The position numbers and the translations under genes were made by a program. From contig BQMF02000172.1 of the NCBI GenBank assembly GCA_027922465.2, positions 434,001 to 498,000 of the forward strand: DNA of 64,000 bases, written 5' to 3'. The notes below the pieces were generated by a model. It searched no databases. It saw nothing but the letters and a program-made list of their open reading frames with translations, and had not been told where the DNA came from. Source of the stretch: Turritopsis dohrnii. Taxonomy: Eukaryota > Cnidaria > Hydrozoa > Anthoathecata > Oceaniidae. Below, piece by piece: positions 24,684 to 35,689 of this stretch (its first letter is position 1; every line of letters begins with the position of its first letter).

Positions 24684-26327
24684 GACACCGATCTACGTAT
24701 ACCACATTGTAAAGGGTACCTACGATAAAGCACGATGCTTTCTTGGGATCCCTGCATAGTATTTTTTCCCACTAGATGACTCTGAAATAGGCTCGATATT
24801 TATTACTATATTATGCAGCTTTTATTGTTTATGACGTTATCTTGTGATTTTATGGACTATGTTGTAAATAATTACTAAAGGCGAAATACATATACATAAC
24901 AAAAAAAAGTTCAATCTTGAAATTGCTTGGTAGTGAACTTTTTTGTCGATATTTTCGAATGACACCTTCTTTTAAAAATTTCAACACTGACCATGAAAGG
25001 AAAGTTTATTTACATCACATGGTTGCATTTTGATTGGATGACGCATTTAGGACGCGCGTTGAAGTCAGATTGAAGTCGACTTTTAAAAACGCGCTGAGCG
25101 GATTTCAAACTGAAAAAACAATAGTCGCCTCAATCAGGGCGTCCTAAACCGAATAGTGCAAAAACCGACTTTAGGGACGTAACACGACAAAGCAACATGG
25201 ACACTATGGTATGACCAAAAGCAACAATGTTCAGATTATTAGCGAAGCAAAGTTCAAAGAATTCATTACTATTACTTTATAGTAACCCGGGTAAAAGCTT
25301 TGACCGAGTTTAACTTCGAAAAGGATGTGTCATATTCACTTTTCCCGTGTGCAAATCCTGTGACGAAACATTAAATCACCGAATTGGAAACAATGGTTCC
25401 TCTGTGACGATAAAACAAAAAAAACTGACGTCACACCACGTGCTACTATATAATAATCGTAAAAAAACGCATGGCCTCACGAAAAATATGACCACGATTA
25501 AGAAGATTTTGACCGTAAAATTCCACAAAATTTACCACTGTCTAAAATAAAAGTGTGACACACACTCGCTATTATATATAAGAAATGCGGAAACTTTCGC
25601 GAACAGAAACTTTCGCAAATTACTCGAATTTTAGCCCGATTCGTGAAAGTTAAATTCGCGAAAACTATCAATTCGGCTTTTATATACACTACAACCAAAC
25701 ACAGTTATGGGCCACATCACACAACAGAGAGAAACAAATGAAAAAATGAACAGGCATGCAAAAATGGAAAACTAACTTTATGTTTTAAGATCTTATACTA
25801 AAAGTGCAAGTGAAAAAATTACAATAGTTTCGTATTTAAATAATTTTGTTGTTATCTAATATGTTTTATGTAAATTGTACAGTTCTAGTGAGTTTCCTAT
25901 ATTTAGATTTTCTGTTAATGATAAGTTCACAGGCTGGAAATATATATAATGTTACAACAATTTTCAGAATGTTAAAAGACAACGTAAAAACGTTACAGTT
26001 TCTATAATTAAGATGTTTAGTGGATATTCTCGTAAATTCCTAAATAACAAGGAAAACTCGTAGAAGATCAGTGTGATCTTATCATCGAGAACCTATTTTG
26101 CTTGTTCTTGTTGAGATATTTTTTCAGAATCTAATAATGTACTATATATAGATGTAATCTTTAAAAATTTGAGGAAATTGAGTAAAAAGCATTATTTTCT
26201 GCTCTTTTCCTTGCATTACCTTGCAGAAATCTTTAAAAAATTGAACAAAGGAGAGGTAGGAGCTAATTGGGCCTTGACTGAGTTCATTTTTTAAGATTTT
26301 GTTGGAAATTCAAGAATTTACGACAAC
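24684..26327. other. intergenic; small inverted repeats and probable LINE 5' untranslated region
   Basis: A compact inverted repeat (TTTAGGACGCGC near 25047 and GGGCGTCCTAAA near 25148) and a TTCGCGAA-rich patch (25583-25690) look like short foldback relics. The last few hundred bases before 26328 probably hold the 5' untranslated region and internal promoter of the LINE that follows, but its 5' border is not visible. Confidence 0.4.
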
Positions 26328-29300
26328 ATGGCGTCAGTGTTAGCGGACGTGTTATTACTGTGTTCAACAGTGTTTATAATTTTAAACATTAGAACAGCTA
26401 GTTACATTACGCCAGATGGTATTAGTTGTACATTGAATGTTGAAGAAATTTATAGTGATAGTGATATGACCCATACATACTCAAGTTTATGGTTAATGAA
26501 GAAAAATTACGCACCGAAGCACAAATTTGTACGTAGATCATGGCTCGCCATTCTTATAATCCTGGCCGGAGATGTTGAAACCTGCCCTGGACCATCTATG
26601 AAAGCATTTTTACGGAAAAAAGGGATGAAGATTTTACATCAAAACCTCAATGGAGTTGGTGGGAAAATCGATTATGTGAGAGAGTTTTTACGAAATAAGG
26701 AGGTTAATGTTTTTGGTATCACTGAAAGTCACCTCAGCAACTCTATAATGGATGAAGAGATCATGGTTGACGAGTATTTTGTTGAAAGACTTGATCGAAA
26801 ATCTGGAAGCCACGGCGGAGTTATGTGTTACATTAGAAATGACATAACTTATGAAAGAAGAGAAGATCTCGAAGTTGAGGGAATTGAGGCTATCTGGATC
26901 GAAGTGTCTATCCAAAACTCTCGATCTATCCTTATTTGTTTCATGTATCGACCCCCGGATTCATCTCGTTATCTCGATAAAAACTTTAGTCAAAAACTTG
27001 AGGATATAATTTCTACCGTAAATTACGAAGATAAAGAGATCATATTGGCTGGAGACATGAATTGCAATTACTCGGAAAAAAACGATCATAATGAAATAAA
27101 AAACATCATGAAAATCAATGGTTTCAAGCAACTCATCAAAAAACCAACAAGAGTCACTGAGTACACAAAAACACTTATCGATCTTATGTTTTCAAGCAAT
27201 GAAAGAACGATTTCAGAAACAATTGTTGAGCCATCAGCAATGAGTGATCATGACATCGTGGGTATCGTAAGAAAATTACACACACAAAAGTTTTCCCCAC
27301 ATAAGACATATACCAGAGATTTCTCCAAGTATGATCCTAACGGATTCAGAAAAGATATAGAAAATGTTAAATGGTATCGAGAGCTCTCAAGCTCGGATTT
27401 TAATACTTCTTGGAATAACTTTAAATCGAAACTACTTGAGATAGTAAACCAGCACGCCCCCATTAAAGAAAAAATGGTTCGTGGTAAACCAGCACCTTGG
27501 CTGACTGTCGAGATTAAACGCTTAATAAATGAACGTGATCACTACTTGAAAGAAGCACGACGTACTAATTCTCCAACTGACTGGTCCAAATATCGTCGCC
27601 TTCGGAATTCAACTACTTACGCTATTCGGCGATCTAAAAGTAACTACTGTTGTAATCTCTTGCAGGAAAACTCATTCAAACCTGCAGATTTTTGGAAATG
27701 CATTAAAAAACTTTTTCCATCTAAGCCGAAATCAAATAATAGTATACCTTCAACGATGAAAGTTAACGGCGAAAAATGTGCTGACAAACAATCAATAGTA
27801 AATTCGCTATGTGGCTTTTTCTCGACTGTTGGTTCAAAGTTACAATGTGAAATTACCTCGATACGTGATCGAACATGGAAATCACATAGCAATATGCACA
27901 TTGGTACTAATAATAAATTACGCAAAGTGTTCAAATTTAAAGCTGTTTCCCCAGAGTACATTCAGAAACTACTACGATCATTGAAAGCCTCTAAAGCCAC
28001 TGGCCATGACAGCATTCCTGCATCATTGCTGAAAGACGCTCAAAGAGAACTATCACTTCCTCTCTGTTACTTAGCGAATACAAGCTTGAAGTCTGGATCC
28101 TTCCCTACAACAGAAAAAATTGCAAAGGTCACACCAGTTTACAAAGCTGGAGAACGCTCCAGTTTTGATAATTACCGTCCAATCTCTATACTCAATGTCA
28201 TGTCGAAAATCTTAGAAAGAATTGTCTTAGAGCAGCTCACTGAATTTCTAGAAACAAATAATCTATTATATGAACATCAATATGGCTTTAGGAAGCGAAA
28301 ATCAACTCAGGATGCTGTTCTCAACTTACACGAACAGATACGACAGAATATGGATAAAAGAAAATGCACAGGTGCAATGTACATTGACTTACGAAAGGCC
28401 TTTGACACTGTTAGTCACTCATGCCTTCTCAGTAAGCTTCCGTTCTATGGTATCTGCGATATTGAATTGGATTGGTTATCTGACTACCTCTTCAACCGAA
28501 AGCAATACGTGTCATGTGATCAAACCTATTCGGGAATGTACGAGATAATCTTTGGTGTTCCGCAAGGATCCATACTTGGTCCCTTGCTCTTTATTTTGCT
28601 AGTAAATGATGCACATCTAGGACTTGATAAATGCAAACTGTTGATGTATGCCGATGATGCTGTTTTACTGTACTCTCATGAGTCTACCACAACTATCGAA
28701 AATACATTGTGTAGAGAAGGAAAATATTTATTCAGGTGGTTTGAAAGTAATCATCTCATATTAAATCTCAAACCTGGTAAAACAGAGTATGTCATATATG
28801 GCACTGCCCAAAAATTGAAGACGCAACCATCCTGTGTTATTAACATCCTTGGCTCAACCATTCACCAGGAACTGAAATATGAGTATTTGGGCATTATCTT
28901 TGATAAGAACTTACCGATGCTTGATCAAAGTTCGAAACTAATCAAGAAAGTGAGTCAAAGACTGAAGTTATTGAAACGCGTACGTTCTAATTTGACAAGT
29001 AAAGCTGCTGAAGCAATTTATAGAGCAATGATTGAGCCGATAATGCTATATTGTGCTCCTGTATACCTTGGATTAACACCTGTTTGTACAAAATTAAATC
29101 GTCTGGGGAAGAAAGCTTCCGAAGTTATCGGAGCAGGGAATCAGAAATCTGTAACCAGCAGGATCAAGGAAAGATCAGCTATTGAAGTGTTCCAACATCT
29201 GCATGGAATCAAAAACAATTTATTCCATTTCGAAAGATTCCAACATAGCATTACAACTCGAGGAAATGGGAATCGTTTGGTTGTTCCGAAATCTAGAACT

Positions 29301-29420
29301 GAGTCTGGAAGACGATCATTTGCTGTCCAAGGTGCCCTGACCTTCAATGAATTATCTGACAACTTAAGAAGAGAAGAATCCATCTGTAAATTTAAAAGTT
29401 TAATTTATTCAGCTGTATAA
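26328..29420 (+). CDS. LINE polyprotein, endonuclease plus reverse transcriptase (CR1/Jockey group)
   Basis: One uninterrupted 1030-codon frame with a true ATG. The first 80 residues include two hydrophobic stretches and end in a 2A-like motif, GDVETCPGP (residues 81-89). Next is an APE-type endonuclease: ILHQNLNG, ITESHL, GDMNCNY and SDHDIVG supply the usual Asn, Glu, Asp and His positions. Then a reverse transcriptase with YRPISILN, YGFRKRKSTQDA, DLRKAFDTV, GVPQGSILGPLLF and the catalytic MYADDAVLL. The C-terminal tail ends near ALTFNELSDNL. No stop or frameshift was found, so the copy is young and may be competent for retrotransposition. It is followed by a short AT-rich tail and a TAA microsatellite, typical of LINEs that end in simple repeats. 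Confidence 0.9.
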   Translation: MASVLADVLLLCSTVFIILNIRTASYITPDGISCTLNVEEIYSDSDMTHTYSSLWLMKKNYAPKHKFVRRSWLAILIILAGDVETCPGPSMKAFLRKKGMKILHQNLNGVGGKIDYVREFLRNKEVNVFGITESHLSNSIMDEEIMVDEYFVERLDRKSGSHGGVMCYIRNDITYERREDLEVEGIEAIWIEVSIQNSRSILICFMYRPPDSSRYLDKNFSQKLEDIISTVNYEDKEIILAGDMNCNYSEKNDHNEIKNIMKINGFKQLIKKPTRVTEYTKTLIDLMFSSNERTISETIVEPSAMSDHDIVGIVRKLHTQKFSPHKTYTRDFSKYDPNGFRKDIENVKWYRELSSSDFNTSWNNFKSKLLEIVNQHAPIKEKMVRGKPAPWLTVEIKRLINERDHYLKEARRTNSPTDWSKYRRLRNSTTYAIRRSKSNYCCNLLQENSFKPADFWKCIKKLFPSKPKSNNSIPSTMKVNGEKCADKQSIVNSLCGFFSTVGSKLQCEITSIRDRTWKSHSNMHIGTNNKLRKVFKFKAVSPEYIQKLLRSLKASKATGHDSIPASLLKDAQRELSLPLCYLANTSLKSGSFPTTEKIAKVTPVYKAGERSSFDNYRPISILNVMSKILERIVLEQLTEFLETNNLLYEHQYGFRKRKSTQDAVLNLHEQIRQNMDKRKCTGAMYIDLRKAFDTVSHSCLLSKLPFYGICDIELDWLSDYLFNRKQYVSCDQTYSGMYEIIFGVPQGSILGPLLFILLVNDAHLGLDKCKLLMYADDAVLLYSHESTTTIENTLCREGKYLFRWFESNHLILNLKPGKTEYVIYGTAQKLKTQPSCVINILGSTIHQELKYEYLGIIFDKNLPMLDQSSKLIKKVSQRLKLLKRVRSNLTSKAAEAIYRAMIEPIMLYCAPVYLGLTPVCTKLNRLGKKASEVIGAGNQKSVTSRIKERSAIEVFQHLHGIKNNLFHFERFQHSITTRGNGNRLVVPKSRTESGRRSFAVQGALTFNELSDNLRREESICKFKSLIYSAV
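26568..26594 (+). other. 2A-like ribosome-skipping motif, Asn replaced by Cys
   Basis: Encodes GDVETCPGP directly after a hydrophobic LAILIILA segment. The canonical 2A core is D-[VI]-E-x-N-P-G-P; only the Asn differs. Similar motifs are known at the N-termini of CR1-like LINE proteins of marine invertebrates. Whether the Cys form still skips is not known from sequence. Confidence 0.6.
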
Positions 29421-29533
29421 TTAGTCTTGTATCTTTTTTGTATATTCTAGTTTTTTATTGTAATTTATAAAACAGGTCCTTTATTGATAGCAGAATTTTA
29501 ATTTCTGAAAAAGTCAACCTGTATAAATATGTT

Positions 29534-29537
<4 letters not shown>

Positions 29538-29566
<29 letters not shown>

Positions 29567-29567
29567 T
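29538..29567. repeat. TAA microsatellite, LINE 3' tail
   Basis: About ten TAA units follow the LINE ORF by some 120 bases. A decayed LINE tail on the other strand begins immediately after, so the same repeat may be the 3' end of two elements. Confidence 0.8.
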
Positions 29568-29584
29568 GGCAAAATGTGTGTTAA

Positions 29585-29745
29585 AAATATTTTTCCATGT
29601 TGTCAGTATGTAGGAGGAGCATAGCCTTAAGTTTTTGCTTAAAGTTTATATAAGATTTGCAATCCAGTAGAGTGTTTGTGGAATCTATGAGGATATTCCA
29701 CAGGTGCACGAAAAGATATACCGAGTTGCTTAAGTTTGAAGTAAA
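29585..29745 (-). pseudogene. decayed LINE tail on the minus strand
   Basis: Read on the minus strand the segment gives LFVHLWNILIDSTN, then FKQKLKAMLLL, the C-terminal signature seen in the other LINE copies. Too short for more. Tail-to-tail with the intact LINE. Confidence 0.5.
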
Positions 29746-30001
29746 AAGTGAACGAATTTCGTGAATGAATGCTTTACAGAAGTGATAAATATTATAACAA
29801 CATCAATTATAAACATGAAATTAGTAGTCATTAAAAGTTGAGTCAAAGTTACAAATCACTCATCCTGATTGGAGGATAAAGCCAACCGATTTCTCGCTCA
29901 ATTCCCAAAATATTTACCACTTCACTCTTCTTCTCAATATCCTCAGCCAAAGCACAGTGACAGTTTCTGCTCCTTTTTCAACAGTTTTCATGAATAGCTT
30001 C

Positions 30002-30002
30002 T

Positions 30003-30082
<80 letters not shown>

Positions 30083-32165
30083 ATTTATTTCAGCATTTCC
30101 AATAAAATACAATTGGCTCTTCATCTGAAATTTGTATGAGTACTGTATGTGGATAGCGTTAATACAAAACTTTTTTTTTTTTTTTTTTTTTTTAAATAAA
30201 TGAAGTTCTGGCAACAGCCTTGTCTAACAAGTAAGCTTTCAGTTTGTTTCTGAACGTGGATAAACTTGAACATTCCCTTAATGGCTTCGGTAGAGTGTTG
30301 AAAATCGAGATAGCTTCATACTGGAAGGTATTCGCTTTATCGGTGCTTTTCAGTAGTACTCCGGTGCGGCTGCTATTATTACGTAGTGAGCGAACGTCAT
30401 TTTTCTTTGCGACCTTGATGTTACAGGGAATGTTTGGGTCATTGAGGGACTTGAATGTGAGCATGGCAATAGCATATTCGTATCTTTCTAGAATTGGTAA
30501 CCAAGATAGTTGGGTAACATCATCAATAGTTCCATATCTACCGAATACAAAACCAGCAGCAGCGTTTTGAACTTTTTGCAGTCGTTTGATTAGATAAAGA
30601 GGTGTCGTGCCGATGTAGATGGAATTCCCATAATCAAGTTTAGATAGGATTAGTGCGTTTACTAGTTGGTTCTTTAATTTGTAGGGCACCAGTCGTTTCA
30701 GCAACCTTAGCAATTTCAATGTGGCGTAACAGCTACGGATGATGTTGTTTATGTGTTCTTTCCATTCTAGGTGTTCATTGAAGGTGACACCAAGAATTTT
30801 CAGACTTGTTGTTGATGTAAGTTCTTGGCCATCACATGTAATCATGTTTTTTGTGTTGAGATGGTGCAGACGTGATAGTTTTTTGGTGCTAAATATCATC
30901 GTTTTGGTTTTATTGTTATTGAAGACCAAGTTTGAAGCATTTGACCAACTTTTTAGATTCATGAGATCAGAGGTTAGTTCCGTAGCTTTATGGGTTAGGT
31001 TGGCTGGTTTGCAATGTCCGTAAAGGGTAGTGTCATCGGCATATTGAAGGGAATCGGACGTTTGAAGATATCTGGGCATGTCGATCACATAAAGATTAAA
31101 TAGAGTAGGGCCAAGAATTGAGCCTTGTGGGATTCCAAAACGACTTGTCAGTAAGGTTGATGATTTATCATCGACTTGTACATAGTGTGGACGGTTGGTA
31201 AGGTATTCTGTCATCCAGTGTAGAAATGGTTTAGAGAAATTTAGCTGATGTAATTTAGAGAGAAGGGTTTTGTAATCAATCGTGTCGAAAGCTTTGGAAT
31301 AATCAGCAAACACTGCGATTGTGACTTCTCCTCTATCCATTGCTTTTAGTATTTCGTCTCTTAGCATCATTAAACAGGTAATGGTCGATCTAGATTTCCG
31401 AAAGCCATGTTGTGTTGATTGGTATAGATTTTCAATATGGTCAACTAATTGGTGAAGAACGACTCTTTCGAAAACTTTAGATAGGACGGGAAGAATTGAT
31501 ATGGGGCGATAATCAGAAGCTTGGGAAGGTGATTCGACTTTTGGTATGGGACAGATTTTTGCAACTTTCCAGTCTTCAGGAAATGTATTGTGTTCAATGA
31601 AGCCATTGATAATGTGAGTTAGTGGTGATATGATTTTGTTGCCTACGGGTTTAAGGAGGTTTATGGGGATGTTATCATATCCTGTGGAGCAGTCATTTCT
31701 GATCTTGTTGAAGGCTATCCTAACTTCGTAGTAGGTTGTTTTCTTGAGACGAAAGTGTGCAGCATCGCTGTTTTTCAGGGTATCGATGAATAAATGGAGA
31801 TCTTCACTGGTTTTGGGTTTTGTATTTGTGAGTTTTGCTGCAACAAGTATTGTAGTGCTTGTTTAGCTCTTCTACATTGTGATCTATTACTTTATTATTT
31901 GGTTTCAAGATGCGGCTGATGATAGTCCAAACATCTTTAGGTCTGCGCGTTGATAAGGCTTTTCTGTAGAAGGACCGCTTCGCTTCTTTAATTTTAGTTT
32001 TGAGATGATTGCGAATATTTCGGAATAGTTGCCAATCTTCAATGCTTTGTGTTTGGTGAGCCTTTTTTCGAAGTGTATCTCGTTTGTGTTGTAGGTCGTT
32101 GATTTGAAGGTCATGCATCCATGGGGCGGGTGGTCTGGTTATTTTGCAACGTATAAGAGGAGCAT
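30002..32165 (-). pseudogene. 5'-truncated LINE with one frameshift
   Basis: Minus strand. A frame open from about 31800 down to 30192 contains SDYRPISILPVL, HGFRKSRSTIT, DYSKAFDTI, GIPQGSILGPTLF and YADDTTLYG, so most of the polymerase is intact. Upstream of about 31850 the reading shifts frame and continues as the pre-polymerase linker up to about 32165, where it stops abruptly. The endonuclease is missing. A run of about 23 T and a TAA microsatellite (30005-30080) form the 3' end. The 5' border abuts the broken retinol-dehydrogenase-like gene, consistent with insertion into it. It differs clearly from the intact copy at 26328. Confidence 0.8.
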
Positions 32166-32803
32166 GTATAAGAGCTTCTTCACAGGCCCTAACAGAATCT
32201 TTGTAAAGCCTTTTTCATTCCGCCATAGTTCAGTATTGACAACACCTGGATGTACCCCATATACAGTAACATTTGATTCAGCCAATCTTTTGGACAGTTC
32301 TACTACAAACAAAATATTGGCAAGCTTACTTTGGGCATATGCATCGTTTAAATTGTACCTTTTTCTTTCGGAATGAATATCTTTGAAATCTATTTGACCA
32401 TATTTTTTGGCCATGGATGTAAGGACAACAATGCGGGCAGCAGCAGCTTCTTTCAACAAATCCAGCAATAACATTGTGAGCAAGAAATGGCCACGGTGAT
32501 TTACTCCGAAATGACTTTCAAATCCATCAACAGTTAATGAGAAAGGGACCCTCATGATTCCAGCATTGTTGATTAAAAGGTCAAGTTTCACTTCTGATGA
32601 AATGATGTCTGTGGCAAATTTTCAGACTGAAGATAATGAGCCAAGGTCTAATTCTTTGACTAAAACGTTATCGTTTCCCGTTTCTTGGACTATCGTAAGT
32701 CTTGCTTTATCGGCTGTCTCAAGGTTCCTGCAAGCCATTATGACACGGAATCCCTTTCTAGCTAATTCTAATGCAGTCACTTTGCCAATTCCAACATTTG
32801 CAC
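32160..32803 (-). pseudogene. retinol-dehydrogenase-like SDR pseudogene, cut by a LINE
   Basis: Minus strand. The segment opens after an AG acceptor at 32804-32805 with the cofactor motif GANVGIGK (the first Gly codon is split by the intron). It continues through LINNAGIM and the active-site YAQSKLAN to HPGVVNTELW, an arrangement typical of the RDH11-14 family of NADP(H)-dependent short-chain dehydrogenases. An in-frame TGA at 32622-32624 stands where the family has Arg (CGA to TGA is one transition). The frame ends where LINE sequence begins, so the last helices are missing, and no upstream exon was found. The second half remains free of other lesions, suggesting recent loss. Confidence 0.78.
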
Positions 32804-32835
32804 CTATGGAATAAAAAAATACAAAAAATAATAAT

Positions 32836-32877
32836 GTTCGTCAGATGATATCATCGGTTCGTCAGATGATATCATCG
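32836..32877. repeat. two tandem copies of a 21 bp unit
   Basis: GTTCGTCAGATGATATCATC plus one base is present twice head to tail. The unit contains the palindrome GATGATATCATC. Confidence 0.85.
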
Positions 32878-33117
32878 GTTTCAAATACGATCGATGACCA
32901 AAATGAATATTATCACTGAACTTTGCTCGATATTTTTATACTAACCAGCCGGATTTTTTTGTCTTGCATTATTTATGACCTTCTACAACAAATAAATTAT
33001 AAATATTATCTATCTTAACTAGAATCTAAGCATAAATTACAGCTCAGTTAAGTATCTAATTGTATGTAAACATTGCTACAAAAATTGTAAGGATATTACC
33101 CTAAGAGTTTTTTTACT

Positions 33118-33970
33118 CTATGTCTCCATATATAATTTGCTCCTAGCTATAATATTAGAAATTGAGCACTCTTTCAATATCTGTTTTATGTCGTTTTTAT
33201 CATTGACCACTTTTCCAACACTTCGCCACACATCACGTCTTACCGAACCCAACGAACCAAAACAAAGCACGTACAGTTCTGTATCGTAACCATTTCGTTT
33301 CAAACAATCGACCAGCGGCGTATATCGTAAAACTTTCGCCTCGTTTGCCATATCCAAACACAAATCGTAACACACCGTAACTTCGTATAATACGCACCAT
33401 TTTGATATTTCATCGATAATACATGTATCGGGACAACCATGAGTTAGTGACAATAACTCGTCTCTCAAACTAGGGAACGCGCTCTCACAGTTTCTTTCCG
33501 TAACTACACGTCCACGTCTACTACCAAAATTTAAAAAAATTCGCAATTTTATCTACAATACGCTTATGTCTACGACTATAAAAGTTTCCAAACGTTCGTT
33601 GGCATCCGTTTAGCAAATGGGCCGTACTTTCAATACGGTTGCACCCGAACGGACAATATGGACTGTTTTCACGATTCCAGATATGTGTCGTAAACTTCGT
33701 TGGTAGTAAATTCAATCGTGCTTTCGTTACAAAGCGCAACAGATAATCATTAACTTTCCAATTGTAGAATATACTATGTGTCGCTTTCATATTAACGTTC
33801 TGTCCTTGTAGTGATAAACTTTCAGCCAGGATTAAGTCTCTTTTGACGCATAAATTATATAACGTCATTGACAAATTATTACTTTCTAATACCACGTTAT
33901 TCGCCAACACAACCTCTACATCATCGACAAACTTAATTTCCACATTCAACTTCCTGGAATACCGAACCAT
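33118..33970 (-). pseudogene. C-terminal relic of an R2-type LINE (restriction-like endonuclease)
   Basis: Two minus-strand frames, 33970-33521 and 33546-33118, overlap at an A/T homopolymer and need a frameshift to join. The first carries a zinc-knuckle arrangement, CPFGCNRIESTAHLLNGC, followed by RRHKRIV. The second has a PD-(D/E)xK-like order: CPDTCIID, then YEVTVCYD, then EAKVLRYTPL. That order is the signature of the endonuclease at the C-terminus of R2/NeSL-type LINEs. The reverse transcriptase is not present. Host-site specificity cannot be judged. Confidence 0.7.
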
Positions 33971-34002
33971 GTCTGGCCAGTCTGACTGACAACCAAATTT
34001 TT

Positions 34003-34036
34003 ACAATAATAATAATAACAATAATAATAATAATGC
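34003..34036. repeat. AAT microsatellite
   Basis: Imperfect AAT repeats with one AAC interruption lie directly upstream of the R2-type relic. Confidence 0.75.
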
Positions 34037-34039
34037 TAA

Positions 34040-35689
34040 GGGGGCGCGCCGCCGATTCAGTGTAGCAAACAACTTCATCTCACCCATTATATATATTTTA
34101 TTTTTGTATAAATTGTGCGATTCAATATTTGAAATACACTTGTGGATGATGTTTGGAAGTTAAATTTTTATAAGGGAAGCAAAAATAACAATTGAAAAGT
34201 TAGAAAAAAAGTAAAAACATTATGATTTCTGTGGGAATACAAATTTTACACGCTGACTGAATAATGCAGTTGCATTGTGGGGGCCGAAAATTTTGCACTT
34301 CAGGAAAAAATAGTCAGAGAAGCCTTTTGGTTTTGAGGAAGTTTGGGTTTGAGGTTGCCGACAAACTCGAAAAAAAAAGACATTAGTATGATAACAAAAT
34401 CCGGATAAACCCGATTCAAGATATTATTTTGTTAGCTATAGCAATTATTGAAGTAACCATAATCCCAATTTCCGATCGTATCAGATTTCTTGACAAGTAA
34501 GCGATTCGATTAATTAACGATTGTGCTGTATATGCAATACCTTTTGATAAAAATAAAATTTTATTTAATTCACTTACAAAACATGGATGGAAATGGATTA
34601 AATTTTGTAAGGTCCCACTTACACGAACGAATCGTCAATTGAAAAATATTTTCGAAATTAATTAACTTCGGTATCATGAAAATCAATTTACATATAACCA
34701 ACATTTTTTTTCAGGAGATCACAAAAAAACTGAAGTTTGTTTATAAAATTCTTGAACGAAAATTTGATATTGTAAAGCTGGATTCCGACCTCACTGGGTT
34801 GGAACGGATTTTTGAAATGCTTGCTGTATCAGCAACAGTAGTTTTTCCGATCTAGATTAATATAATATAAAATGAATTTGGAGAAAAGACTTCCACTTCA
34901 AAGAGTTGATAGATGTTCGCCACAAGTAATCAACGTTGCTTTATTTAAGGTGATCAGAACATTAAAAATTGTTCAATGGAAATTGCTTCCGATCGGATTG
35001 GTTTGTCATCTGATGCAACCTGCTCCAGATGATCGTGTGATCTAACCAAGTGTGGAGAATATCGTTTAGCACTCAGTTCCATGCAGTTCCATGTAGCTAC
35101 ACTTTTTTTTCGTTTCTTTTAAAGATGGCAGTTAGTGTTATAGTCAAACCACGAACATCAAGCAATACTGTTTCCAATCATTTGCAACTCAACCCAAAGG
35201 AAGCCAAGCTTTATATCTTAGAGATCAAGGCATTATCAGATTTACATTAATCGCCTATGAAGCAGCATGTCATTGTTATAATGCTAAGGAAAATTGTAAA
35301 TTACCGGCTTGTTTTGATGAGAAGCAACCAGTGATCTTTGAGATAAAGTCGAACCATATCTGCAGACCTATTAGCATTACAACATCAAATGAAGAGGTAA
35401 ATTAAAGTTTTTTCTACTGCTTAAAATCTCACGGTGACTTCTAACAACCTCGAACCCAGGGTCTCGTGCTTTTTCGATGTACGAGAAGATATATCGAGAC
35501 CTGAGTTCGTGATTGATTTTCTAATGTCCCTTTTCACTCCCACGCTCTGGTAAGAAGTTCATTATCAAAGGGCGAAATTTAAACTTTAGTAAGGAGGAGG
35601 AACTGCACAATGGAGAGGCTGTCCATGAATGTTTATCTAAGGTTATGTGTCATCATCCTCACACAAATGTTTTGTTGACAATCGTTTAG
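34040..35689. other. intergenic, no gene recognised
   Basis: Short AT-rich frames only. A foldback repeat at 35445-35511 is listed separately. Confidence 0.4.
35445..35511. repeat. CAACCTCGAACCCAGGGTCTC foldback, copy 1 (diverged)
   Basis: GAACCCAGGGTCTCG and its near-inverse CGAGACCTGAGTTCG flank a short loop. The same family is at 62193-62250 and 63381-63418. Confidence 0.65.
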
